From an uncultured Prevotellaceae bacterium (lineage in GTDB: Bacteria > Bacteroidota > Bacteroidia > Bacteroidales > Bacteroidaceae), in assembly GCA_946185285.1 (NCBI GenBank), contig CAMHIS010000025.1, positions 1 to 33,368 of the forward strand: DNA of 33,368 nt. The letters are read 5' to 3'. Of the stretch, positions 1-6,378 are shown in pieces. The stretch's first letter is position 1; every line of letters starts with the position of its first letter. The translations under genes and the position numbers were made by a program. The notes beneath the pieces are model-generated. The model saw only the letters and a list, made by a program, of their open reading frames with translations, had not been told where the DNA came from and ran no database searches.

Positions 1-694
1 TGTTATAGCCCTTGTCTTCCACTACATCGAACACCATCTTGTGTTTCTCCCTTACAACAAAGAAAGCTTCCCGCTTATGGATAAGATACAGCATCTTCGT
101 GTCCATATAGGCTCTGTCGAACACATAGAAGCTGTCTTTCTCATAAGGAATAAGTCCCATTACCTGAGAATCATGAAGTGCAGCGTCAGTGATAACTACG
201 AAAGCCGGTATATCGGTCTTCACATCATACAGCGTGTGCAGTTTTACGCCACCTTTGCCATGATGCATCTTTGCCCACCAGTATATGGAGAGACACAAGG
301 ATATAGTAGACGAGTCGAACGCATATACCTTGTTTGCGAGAAAGAAATCCTTTACCCCGTCAACTTTGCTACGCGCAATGGACACCATGCGGTCTGCAAA
401 CTCCTGGAAAATCCTCACGTCGCGTATCTCGTTGGCCTTGCCAAGATTGCTGCGGCTGACACTCTTTCCAAAGCCCAGATGGTGGAATGCAAACTGAAAT
501 GGGCTTATCGTGGTTATCAAATCACGCAGTCCTTCCCGATTACTCAGTTGACCGAATATCAATACCAGCAGATGATTCCAGCATGTAAAACTTTTGACAT
601 ACTTATTGCCATCGTATTTCTTTACCAACCACTCAAAGTAGTCTCGGGGAAGAAACCCCACAACTTGACGAAAAATATAGCTCCCTTGGTTCAT
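1..694 (-). CDS. IS4-type transposase (DUF4372 N-terminus), C-terminus off the left edge
   Basis: Reading the minus strand from the ATG at 694 gives 231 uninterrupted codons to the window edge. The N-terminus (starts MNQGSYIFRQVVGFLP, then a FGQLSNREGLRDLI block) matches the DUF4372 domain that precedes the DDE_Tnp_1 domain in Bacteroidetes IS4-type transposases. The first catalytic Asp is visible in YAFDSSTI and the second in FDRAYMD; the third catalytic residue (Glu) would lie outside the window. The frame is intact, so the copy may be functional, but its left end and inverted repeats cannot be checked. The enzyme would cut and paste its own IS element. A TAccTTTG box sits 45 nt upstream. 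A plus-strand open frame over the same bases (41-784) is an antisense shadow. Confidence 0.9.
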   Translation of the reverse strand, partial: MNQGSYIFRQVVGFLPRDYFEWLVKKYDGNKYVKSFTCWNHLLVLIFGQLSNREGLRDLITTISPFQFAFHHLGFGKSVSRSNLGKANEIRDVRIFQEFADRMVSIARSKVDGVKDFFLANKVYAFDSSTISLCLSIYWWAKMHHGKGGVKLHTLYDVKTDIPAFVVITDAALHDSQVMGLIPYEKDSFYVFDRAYMDTKMLYLIHKREAFFVVREKHKMVFDVVEDKGYN

Positions 695-907
695 ACTTAC
701 ACTTTGTCACCTTATACATTACATTTTGTAAGGAGGCGCAAAGGTAAGCATTTCAAAACCTCCGAGTGCCTAAACTGTGGTTAAACTGTTGAGAATATGG
801 AGGTTTCCCAAAATGTTAACGGATTTTCGTGGACAGTAGTGAATTGTTTATTATTTTTAGCGGAAAACATGATTTCCTGGTGGGAGATGTCTATTCATCA
901 AGAAATA
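695..907. other. Right flank of the IS element; no gene
   Basis: This stretch holds the transposase leader and, beyond about 780, AT-rich DNA without a credible gene. The IS right end must lie somewhere here. It cannot be fixed because the matching left inverted repeat is outside the window. An imperfect palindrome at 862-877 (GGAAA/TTTCC arms around CATG) is the only other structure seen. Confidence 0.4.
739..746 (-). promoter_or_regulatory. -7 box of the transposase promoter
   Basis: On the minus strand this reads TACCTTTG, a perfect TAnnTTTG box. It sits 45 nt before the transposase ATG at 694. No good -33 TTTG is seen at the usual 19-20 nt spacing. Confidence 0.5.
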
Positions 908-1036
908 CTTAAATCGCGGGGACGGTTCTTCGATCATTTTCGGAAGACCACCGCCACGACGATGTTTGTGTACTAACCTTGTTCTACCCATATCATTCGT
1001 CTTTAAAAGTGATCAAGGAACCGTCCCCGCGATTCG
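908..1036. repeat. Paired-REP (BIME-like) element, copy 1
   Basis: This 129-bp element has 25-nt imperfect inverted ends (912-936 and 1010-1034). Both ends carry the GGGGACGGTTC core typical of REPs mobilised by RAYT transposases, and they flank about 70 bp of unique sequence. It recurs at 3574-3702 in the same orientation with one difference (C at 1014, T at 3680). It ends one base before the stop codon of the minus-strand gene at 1038-2105, so it may also act as that gene's 3' hairpin. Confidence 0.92.
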
Positions 1037-1037
1037 C

Positions 1038-2105
1038 TCACCACGGTTCTGGCTCATGTTCTTTCTCTGTCTTATTCCAGATGTCTTGAAATGTCTCTGA
1101 CGATATCAGTTCAAACGAGTCGGAGTACTCTAACTGGTCGTAGTCGCCCGTCACGATATCCCACATCGCCATGTCGAACTTCGACTCGTCGGAGAAGTCA
1201 TAGCGTTCATAGCCGTCCTCACCCATAATAACAGCACGACTTGGATACCACCACATATTACCTTCAAAGTAGCACACATCATCATTGTATTCAGACTTGA
1301 ACCAGACAAGGCTTTCGTTCGGAACCTGCTCGCTGTGCATCTGAAAGATGACGTCCTTCAATCGTTTCAATTGCTCGTCAGTAACATTTGCCACAGGAAT
1401 TGTCAGTTTTATCTGCATAGATCCTAATCTGCTTGGTTCGTATGCCTCAATTGTAGCAATACGCTTTAAAAAGTCCAGCCTTGACAATCGCTTTCTGTAA
1501 ACCGACGTCACATCCTGAGTATAAGGATTGACGAACGTGTTTATCCGAAACTGTATGACTTTGTTCTCTGTGTCATAGTCTCCTGAGAAGCCATATTCCT
1601 CACTAAACTGATCAAAATCACCCGCCGGAGCAAATATGGATGTTATTCTTTGAACCACCGTCGTGACATCGTCAGTGGCTGCCAATTCCATATTATCTGC
1701 TTTGGTGACTGCTTTCTCTGTCTTTTTTGTTTCAGAGGTTTTACGATTCCATTCTTCTTGATAGGGATATATTAAGGTTCCTTTATCCCATTCTTTCAAT
1801 ATTGTCATAGCATCAGAGCCGTGAATGTTACTAAACTTATTTGAGATATCTAACAATACAGCTTTACATAAATCTTCGTATATCGGCAATAGAGCGTAAG
1901 CAGCAAAAGACCTCACTCCAACATCTTCATGATTAAGAAATATTTTTAGGTCAGAGAGATGGCCTTGTTGGTAAAGATAGGTCAACGCCTTCATCTCTTT
2001 GTCAAAATACTTATTTCCTAGTTTATAATCACCAGTTTCTGTTGCCTTTGACTGAGCAGCAGCACTTTCCTCGAAAATAGCGAGAGCTTGTTCTATACTT
2101 TTCAT
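1038..2105 (-). CDS. Probable immunity protein: DUF2019-type N-terminus plus unidentified C-terminal domain
   Basis: This 355-residue cytosolic protein has no signal peptide. Residues 1-120 are clearly related to the whole of the neighbouring protein at 2109-2474: both start MKSIE, and share GDY-x2-GN-x-YF and a VGVRS-x-AA-x-ALLPI block. The pattern is that of DUF2019, a small alpha-helical HEAT-like family found as immunity proteins in polymorphic toxin loci. After a charged linker (about 125-145), residues 145-355 form a second domain I do not recognise, rich in aromatic and acidic residues (for example FEGNMWWYPSRAV). It lies 3 nt downstream of the other immunity gene, so the two are probably co-transcribed. 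The fusion suggests one protein neutralising two toxins, or a DUF2019 module joined to a new immunity domain; that is inference. The stop codon abuts a REP element. Confidence 0.7.
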   Translation of the reverse strand: MKSIEQALAIFEESAAAQSKATETGDYKLGNKYFDKEMKALTYLYQQGHLSDLKIFLNHEDVGVRSFAAYALLPIYEDLCKAVLLDISNKFSNIHGSDAMTILKEWDKGTLIYPYQEEWNRKTSETKKTEKAVTKADNMELAATDDVTTVVQRITSIFAPAGDFDQFSEEYGFSGDYDTENKVIQFRINTFVNPYTQDVTSVYRKRLSRLDFLKRIATIEAYEPSRLGSMQIKLTIPVANVTDEQLKRLKDVIFQMHSEQVPNESLVWFKSEYNDDVCYFEGNMWWYPSRAVIMGEDGYERYDFSDESKFDMAMWDIVTGDYDQLEYSDSFELISSETFQDIWNKTEKEHEPEPW

Positions 2106-2108
2106 AAT

Positions 2109-2474
2109 TTACCAAATCCATCCTGCTTGATATGGGAAAATAATCTCATTATTATTCCATCGTAATAATGTTCTCTCAGCGTTTAAACTGTTTATTCCGT
2201 AATCGTTATCAGCAATCTCTTGTAGAACGGCTTTGCTCTTTTCTTCGATTATAGGCAATAACGCAAAAGCGGCAGTTGACCTAACGCCAACATTTTGATG
2301 ATGAAGAAACGGTTCTAAATCTATCAAATGTTTTTGTTCATATAGAAACACGATGCATTTCATCAGTTTATTAAAGTATCTATTCCCTTTTCTGTAATCG
2401 CCTGTCTCAAATGTCTGTGCTTGAATTGTAGCGCATTTTTCAAATGTAGCAAGAGCTTCTTCTATACTTTTCAT
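2109..2474 (-). CDS. DUF2019-type immunity protein
   Basis: This 121-residue protein is all predicted helix, with no signal peptide or membrane segment. Its length and pattern fit DUF2019: an N-terminal helix (MKSIEEALATFEKCA), the GDYRKGNRYFNKLMK motif, and a HEAT-like repeat (HHQNVGVRSTAAFALLPI). Family members are found beside toxin domains in polymorphic toxin systems and are thought to bind and block the cognate toxin. It is paralogous to the first 120 residues of the downstream gene. It follows the toxin fragment at 2524-2829 by 49 nt on the same strand, the usual toxin-then-immunity order, and has its own -7 box in that gap, so immunity could be made without the toxin fragment. The cognate toxin is not certain. 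Confidence 0.72.
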   Translation of the reverse strand: MKSIEEALATFEKCATIQAQTFETGDYRKGNRYFNKLMKCIVFLYEQKHLIDLEPFLHHQNVGVRSTAAFALLPIIEEKSKAVLQEIADNDYGINSLNAERTLLRWNNNEIIFPYQAGWIW

Positions 2475-2497
2475 AACTTCATATTTGTCAATTTTTG

Positions 2498-2505
2498 CAA
2501 AGATA
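2498..2505 (-). promoter_or_regulatory. -7 box ahead of the two immunity genes
   Basis: The minus strand reads TATCTTTG here, 23 nt before the ATG at 2474 and after the stop of the toxin fragment. No clear -33 is seen. It would allow immunity expression independent of the toxin gene. Confidence 0.55.
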
Positions 2506-2523
2506 CAAATATATCACATAATA

Positions 2524-2829
2524 TTATTCCCACCCATACTTTTTTAACATTTTTATACCATACTCGTATTGTTCTTCAAAACTTTTGGTACTTAACCATT
2601 GTCTAACTGTCAAACCGTGTAAGTCTTGAGGCTTGGAAAAGTAGTGACCAGAGATTTTAGCATGAAGAGAGCCCTTCCCACCTGGGATACGGATAATGTT
2701 ATGAGTATTCTGCAACATCTCTTGTCCAAATTTCTTTATGTTCGCAGGATTCTGTTCGGAAGAGTAAAAGGAAAATGGCTTTCCTTTTGCTCTTCGCTCA
2801 CTTATTCGTACCTTTGCAGTCGATTTCAT
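2524..2829 (-). CDS. Orphan polymorphic-toxin C-terminal fragment (possible nuclease)
   Basis: This 101-residue frame begins MKSTAKVRISERRAKG and ends LKKYGWE. The tail resembles short nuclease tips at the C-termini of polymorphic toxins: NIIRIPGGKGSLHAKISGHY, then a LTVRQWLSTKSFEEQYEYG block. The latter is close to the pattern seen in HNH/Endo VII-like toxin tails, but I cannot assign a named family. There is no signal peptide or delivery domain. An in-frame TAG lies two codons before the ATG, so the long N-terminal part of such a toxin is absent here. No promoter pointing into it was seen, while a plus-strand promoter sits inside its 5' end. It is best read as a displaced toxin tip kept with its immunity genes. 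Confidence 0.55.
   Translation of the reverse strand: MKSTAKVRISERRAKGKPFSFYSSEQNPANIKKFGQEMLQNTHNIIRIPGGKGSLHAKISGHYFSKPQDLHGLTVRQWLSTKSFEEQYEYGIKMLKKYGWE
2786..2816 (+). promoter_or_regulatory. Promoter of the CdiA-CT-like gene
   Basis: TTTG at 2786-2789, a 19-nt spacer, and TACCTTTG at 2809-2816 make a full Bacteroidetes promoter. The start point would be near 2823, giving about a 25-nt leader to the ATG at 2848. It lies inside the 5' end of the divergent gene at 2524-2829. Confidence 0.7.
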
Positions 2830-2847
2830 TATCTAAGATAGAAAGTC

Positions 2848-3396
2848 ATGCCAGAATACGATATAGCACTGGAACTTGCACGGCTACACATATTGAGCGG
2901 TGCCGATTTCGTCCGTCAACTGAAAATGCTGACAGGGCTGTATATCTTCAAACCAGTTGAAAACGAAAAGGATATCTTTGTAGCCGAAAGTAGCCACAAA
3001 GAAGATATGCCCTCTCTGTTAGATGCTGCCCGAAAGGCGGTCGCTCACGGTAACAAGGTGTATATCCTGCCCAATCCCAAAGGCATCCGTACCGCCGACT
3101 TTATCTTCGAGAACAAAGGTGTGTATAAGATGTACGACTTGAAGACTATTCAGGGAAAAGCCTCTGTCATGAATCGCCTGTATGAATCCGTAGGCCAAAC
3201 AACGCATGTTCTGTTAAATATGGCAACCGATTATCGTGCTATTTCGTTGGCAGGTAGCATCAAAAAATATTTCGAAATCAACCCAAATGCCATGGAAGTC
3301 CTTGTATTCAAAGGCAACAAGTCGATACTTCTGAAACGAACTTCTGTCGAGAGCCGCGACTTCTTCAAGACCTTTGTAAAACGGTATAATAAATAA
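2848..3396 (+). CDS. CdiA-CT-like (PD-(D/E)xK-type) nuclease toxin domain, standalone
   Basis: This 182-residue protein has no signal peptide. The middle and C-terminal part carries a PD-(D/E)xK-like signature: IRTADFIFENKGVYKMYDLKT, with the Asp of TADF and the Asp and Lys of YDLKT as likely metal and catalytic residues. A helix (VGQTTHVLLNM) and a strand-rich tail follow. The layout resembles the tRNA-nuclease domain at the C-terminus of CdiA contact-inhibition toxins (CdiA_C type). Residues 1-45 (MPEYDIALELARLHILSGAD) look like a linker rather than a delivery domain, so this is a free-standing toxin tip. It has its own promoter and starts 18 nt from the divergent toxin fragment. No immunity gene follows on the same strand. 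Its stop codon lies in the U-rich tail of a terminator belonging to the opposite-strand small RNA. The family assignment is from pattern memory only. Confidence 0.6.
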   Translation: MPEYDIALELARLHILSGADFVRQLKMLTGLYIFKPVENEKDIFVAESSHKEDMPSLLDAARKAVAHGNKVYILPNPKGIRTADFIFENKGVYKMYDLKTIQGKASVMNRLYESVGQTTHVLLNMATDYRAISLAGSIKKYFEINPNAMEVLVFKGNKSILLKRTSVESRDFFKTFVKRYNK

Positions 3397-3418
3397 AGAG
3401 TCGCCGAAGCAACTCCTT
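3383..3418 (-). terminator. Intrinsic terminator with c(UUCG)g tetraloop
   Basis: On the minus strand, AAGGAGTTGC (3418-3409) pairs fully, with two G-U pairs, with GCGACTCTTT (3404-3395) around a TTCG loop. ATTTATTAT follows. This is a 10-bp stem with an ultra-stable tetraloop and a U-rich tail. The tail overlaps the last codons of the plus-strand toxin gene. Confidence 0.8.
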
Positions 3419-3490
3419 AAAACGGGACGGTGGCGATATGGTCCTGCCCCAACTCGGGATTCTACCCGGATAGCCAATCTTAGATTGACG
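3388..3490 (-). ncRNA. Candidate small structured RNA of about 100 nt
   Basis: A full promoter (3494-3525) and a strong terminator (3383-3418) on the minus strand delimit a transcript from about 3490 to about 3388. Visible helices in order are CAATC-TAA-GATTG (3487-3475), CGGG/CCCG (3468-3455), a GGGGC/GTCCC pairing further 3' and the terminator stem. The ATG at 3477 would open an 87-codon frame, but that frame runs through the terminator into sequence antisense to the toxin, so a protein product is unlikely. I do not recognise an RNA family. The 3' end overlaps the toxin mRNA by only about 10 nt, so any effect on the toxin through base pairing would be limited to its 3' end. Function is unknown. 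Confidence 0.55.
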
Positions 3491-3493
3491 TTG

Positions 3494-3525
3494 CAAAGAT
3501 AGATATAATTCCCGAAACTTCCAAA
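3494..3525 (-). promoter_or_regulatory. Promoter of the candidate small RNA
   Basis: On the minus strand, TTTG at 3525-3522, a 20-nt spacer, and TATCTTTG at 3501-3494 form a textbook Bacteroidetes promoter. It points left toward the terminator at 3383-3418 and the 3' end of the toxin gene. Confidence 0.72.
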
Positions 3526-3573
3526 CTTTTTGGCACTTTTTTCATCTTACAGCCCGTTTCCCTCTAAAATTTC

Positions 3574-3702
3574 CTTAAATCGCGGGGACGGTTCTTCGAT
3601 CATTTTCGGAAGACCACCGCCACGACGATGTTTGTGTACTAACCTTGTTCTACCCATATCATTCGTCTTTAAAAGTGATTAAGGAACCGTCCCCGCGATT
3701 CG
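3574..3702. repeat. Paired-REP (BIME-like) element, copy 2
   Basis: This second copy of the 129-bp element matches 908-1036, in the same orientation, with one mismatch (T at 3680). Its right end joins the broken RAYT reading frame directly, at the point where an intact RAYT would continue into its catalytic His motif. With copy 1 it forms a direct repeat bracketing about 2.5 kb of toxin, immunity and small RNA genes. Confidence 0.92.
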
Positions 3703-3888
3703 GGCATAAAAGGTACATAGGGGCTGGAGCAAATGACCGTTTTCGTCATACCGCTCTGTCAAGTAACGGAGACAAGTTACCATCTGCCTATAGTCCTCGT
3801 CATCCTCAAAGATGTCCTGGCGGTTTATACCTCTGAGCATAACGTGATAGACTCCCGTACCGCTAAGCTTTCTTGCTTGTCGTGGCAT
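3679..3888 (-). pseudogene. RAYT (REP-associated tyrosine transposase), N-terminal remnant
   Basis: From the ATG at 3888 the frame begins MPRQARKLSGTGVYHVMLRG and continues INRQDIFEDDEDY, the classic start of Y1/TnpA-REP transposases. Homology stops at PLCTFYA (about 3703). An intact protein would continue with a tyrosine-rich strand and the HxH metal motif; here the frame runs into the REP element and stops after RIAGTVP at 3679. About 62 native codons remain, without HxH or the catalytic Tyr, so it cannot be active. Intact RAYTs nick and move the REP hairpins that flank them, so the nearby REPs fit this gene's former role. An imperfect TAccTTcG box lies upstream at 3916-3923. Confidence 0.85.
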
Positions 3889-3963
3889 CTTGCATCGTTT
3901 TCTTGTTAGACTATGCGAAGGTAATAACATATTCTTAAACTGCCAAATTTTCAGGACGGAAAA

Positions 3964-3989
3964 TGATCACAGGAACCGTCCCCTGATCA
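3964..3989. repeat. Single REP upstream of the RAYT remnant
   Basis: The 26-bp sequence starts and ends with TGATCA and carries the AACCGTCCCC core, which is the reverse complement of the GGGGACGGTT core in the paired elements. It can fold into a short hairpin with a one-base bulge. It lies between the RAYT remnant and the 3' end of ribD, the usual place for a REP next to its RAYT. Confidence 0.75.
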
Positions 3990-4012
3990 TCGGTGGGGCG
4001 TCATCAGTGTTC

Positions 4013-4966
4013 CTAATCGTTATCTGCAATCGCGTGCAAAGATAACTTTCTGTACGTCACAATCTGGTTGTCGCCGTAACGCTGTTGGTGGGCGACTGTA
4101 GCGTTGGCTGGGAGGTGAGGCGCACGGGTGCCGCCGCCGACGGTCAGCGTCAGGTTGGTCTCCACGCGGATTTCGTCCCATAGGTTCTGTACGAGGAACG
4201 ACTGGAGCGTCTTGGCACCGCCCTCGACGATGAGCGACTGGATGTTGTGGGCGTGCAGACTGTCGAGGTTCAGCGGGTGGGTGCGGTCGACGACCAAGCG
4301 CTTGGGGTTGTTGCCGTGCCAGTGGCGGACGGTCAGCTGCGGATGCTCGCGCTCGTTGGTGACGCGGCCCACGAGGATGGCATCCTCCTCGGCGCGCAGC
4401 TTGTGGGAGAGCATCTGCGTCAGCGGCGACGAGATTTGCAGGGCTTGTCCCTCGTCGTCGATGAAGCCGTTGGCCGTCTGTGCCCATTTCAATATAATGT
4501 ACGGGCGATGTTCGCGGTGGAAGGTGAAGAAGCGGCGGTTCAGCTCGCGGCACTCCTCCTCAAGCACGCCGACGGTGACGTCGATGCCCGCTTCGCGCAG
4601 CTTCTGTATGCCGCGACCCTTCACTTCGGCAAACTCGTCCTCGCAGCCCACCACCACGCGACGGATGCCCTTCTTGATGATGAGGTCGGCACAGGGCGGC
4701 GTCTTGCCATAGTGCGAGCACGGCTCCAGTGATACGTACACGGTCGCCTCCTTCAGCAGCGGCTCGTCTTCGGCACTCACCGAGGCGAAGGCATTCACCT
4801 CGGCGTGGCCTTCGCCACAGCGCACATGGTAGCCCTCGCCGATGATTCGCCCGTCGGCCACTATCACGGCCCCCACCATCGGGTTGGGCTTGGCGTTCTG
4901 CCGTCCGTTCCTTGCCAGCTGTAAGCAGCGGCGCATCATTCTCTCGTCTTCTGTTGCGTAGTCCAT
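4013..4966 (-). CDS. ribD: Bifunctional riboflavin biosynthesis protein RibD
   Basis: This 317-residue cytosolic enzyme catalyses deamination and then side-chain reduction of the pyrimidine intermediate in riboflavin synthesis. The N-terminal deaminase domain (about 1-145) has the zinc site in HAEVNAF and PCSHYGKTPPC, after the KPNPMVGAVIV substrate loop. The C-terminal RibD_C reductase domain starts near HRPYIILKWAQTANGFI and includes LIVEGGAKTLQSFL. The reductase half is slightly short for the family (usual total 350-370), but its motifs are present. The ATG at 4966 is close behind a TAatTTTG box. It stands alone, and a REP lies 23 bp beyond its stop codon. Its base composition is GC-rich, unlike the accessory block to its left. 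Confidence 0.95.
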   Translation of the reverse strand: MDYATEDERMMRRCLQLARNGRQNAKPNPMVGAVIVADGRIIGEGYHVRCGEGHAEVNAFASVSAEDEPLLKEATVYVSLEPCSHYGKTPPCADLIIKKGIRRVVVGCEDEFAEVKGRGIQKLREAGIDVTVGVLEEECRELNRRFFTFHREHRPYIILKWAQTANGFIDDEGQALQISSPLTQMLSHKLRAEEDAILVGRVTNEREHPQLTVRHWHGNNPKRLVVDRTHPLNLDSLHAHNIQSLIVEGGAKTLQSFLVQNLWDEIRVETNLTLTVGGGTRAPHLPANATVAHQQRYGDNQIVTYRKLSLHAIADND

Positions 4967-4973
4967 ACGATGG

Positions 4974-4981
4974 CAAAATTA
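4974..4981 (-). promoter_or_regulatory. -7 box of the ribD promoter
   Basis: The minus strand reads TAATTTTG 7 nt before the ribD ATG, so the leader would be very short. No clear -33 is seen. Confidence 0.5.
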
Positions 4982-5055
4982 CAAAATAAAAAGGATAGCG
5001 CGGCTATTTCAAATGTTAATTATCCCTAACAGTTGCTACCGTCCTTTTAACTTCT

Positions 5056-5087
5056 TTTGAATAGCACCGTCAAAGGGTATAGATTTA
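5056..5087 (+). promoter_or_regulatory. Likely promoter of the esterase gene
   Basis: TTTG at 5056-5059, a 20-nt spacer and TAGATTTA at 5080-5087 (last base differs from TAnnTTTG). The start point would be near 5094, favouring the second ATG (5116) as the translation start. Confidence 0.45.
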
Positions 5088-5115
5088 TATTATCAACCAA
5101 ATGTATTCATCATTT

Positions 5116-6342
5116 ATGAAAAAAATTATTCTTTCATTGATGGCACTCTCAAGTTTGACAGTGTCAGCCCAGTTTGGTGCTCCCAGACAGAACCCGACTG
5201 TTCCTTCAGTAACCGAAAACGTGGTTGAGGACTTCAAGCCTGCGACCAGCAATCAGGACAGCAAGCAGTACCCGATGGTCAACTCGCAGCGCATGGTCCG
5301 TGCACAGATTTCGGCTCCCAACGCCACTTCAGTAGGACTTGACATCGCGGGTAAGATCTATTCGATGACCAAGGACGAGAAAGGTGTCTGGACCGGCACT
5401 TCTGAGCCTCAGGACGAGGGTTTCCACTACTATCAGCTGAACATCGACGGTGCCTCAGTGCCCGATCCGGGCAGCCTATACTACTATGGTGCCAGCCGTT
5501 GGGGCAGCGGCATCGAGATTCCTTCTACCGACCAGGACTTCTGGCAGGTGAAGAACGTACCTCAAGGCTCCATGAGCGAGGTCTTCTATTGGTCGACCTA
5601 CACTGAGAAGATGCGCCGCTGCCATGTCTATCTGCCCAATGAGTACTATACCAACCCCACCAAGAAGTTCCCCGTTCTGTATCTGCAGCACGGCATGGGC
5701 GAGAACGAGTACGGATGGGCCGAGCAGGGTCATACCGCCCAGATTCTCGACAACCTGATTGCCGAGGGCAAGGCCGTTCCTTGCATCATTGTGATGGACA
5801 ACGGTCTGAACACAAGTCGTCCTGGTGAGGCCGGTGGCTTTGGCGGCTTCGGCGGCCCTCGCCCGCAGGGTCAGCGTCCGCAGGGTGCTCCCGGTCAGGG
5901 TGGTCCCCGTCGTGGCGGTTTCGGCGGTTTCTCCGAAGGTTTCAAGAATGTGCTCTTCAACGATATCATCCCGATGGTCGAGAAGAACTATCGCGTGATT
6001 GCCGACCCCCAGCACCGTGCTTACGCCGGACTGTCGATGGGTGGTATGCAGGCCCGCGAGATTACGCTGGCCAACCCTGAGAAGTTTGCCTACGTTGGTT
6101 CGTTCAGCAGCGGTGCGTGGAGTGTTGACCAGGTGAAGGCCTCGGAAGGCTTTGCCAAGAACGTCAGGCTGCTCTTCATGAGCGGTGGCGGCAAGGAGAA
6201 CATGGGTTGCGTTGAGGCAGCCAGGAACATCAAGGAGCAGCTCGGCATGAACGCTGTCGGCTACGAATCGCCCGGTACCGCCCACGAGTGGCACACGTGG
6301 CGTCGCAGCCTCTACCAGTTTGCACAGCTTATCTTCAAGTAA
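5116..6342 (+). CDS. Secreted CE1-like (feruloyl/acetyl-type) esterase
   Basis: The protein has a signal peptide (MKKIILSLMALSSLTVSAQ) and about 408 residues. An alternative ATG at 5101 adds five residues and spoils the usual MKK start. Residues about 50-130 form an N-terminal E-set/CBM48-like domain; the rest is an alpha/beta-hydrolase of the CE1/enterochelin-esterase type. The nucleophile Ser is in AGLSMGGMQ (near residue 307) and the catalytic His in TAHEWHTWRR (near 390). LYLQHGMGENEYGW is the usual oxyanion-side loop. Enzymes of this type remove feruloyl or acetyl groups from arabinoxylan and other plant glycans. Between the HGMG block and the Ser lies a roughly 40-residue Gly/Pro/Gln-rich insert (5821-5943), unlike the family core. 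No partner gene is adjacent. The exact substrate cannot be read from the sequence. Confidence 0.85.
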   Translation: MKKIILSLMALSSLTVSAQFGAPRQNPTVPSVTENVVEDFKPATSNQDSKQYPMVNSQRMVRAQISAPNATSVGLDIAGKIYSMTKDEKGVWTGTSEPQDEGFHYYQLNIDGASVPDPGSLYYYGASRWGSGIEIPSTDQDFWQVKNVPQGSMSEVFYWSTYTEKMRRCHVYLPNEYYTNPTKKFPVLYLQHGMGENEYGWAEQGHTAQILDNLIAEGKAVPCIIVMDNGLNTSRPGEAGGFGGFGGPRPQGQRPQGAPGQGGPRRGGFGGFSEGFKNVLFNDIIPMVEKNYRVIADPQHRAYAGLSMGGMQAREITLANPEKFAYVGSFSSGAWSVDQVKASEGFAKNVRLLFMSGGGKENMGCVEAARNIKEQLGMNAVGYESPGTAHEWHTWRRSLYQFAQLIFK

Positions 6343-6378
6343 GTCTTGACGCCTCTTTTTCCGTGCCTAATGAATCAT

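Noticed and set aside
41..784. A 247-codon plus-strand open frame
   Set aside because: It is antisense to the transposase, whose minus-strand frame has clear DDE-type motifs.
3214..3477. An 87-codon minus-strand frame beginning just after the small RNA promoter
   Set aside because: It runs through a strong terminator and then antisense to the toxin gene, and shows no protein-like pattern; a structured RNA explains the signals better.
3420..3480. tRNA or tmRNA fragment, or phage attachment site, suggested by the GAATCCCG-like stretch
   Set aside because: It cannot be folded into a tRNA acceptor or T-arm, and no integrase is near.
908..3702. CRISPR array
   Set aside because: Only two copies of a 129-bp palindromic element 2.5 kb apart, with no spacer pattern and no cas genes.
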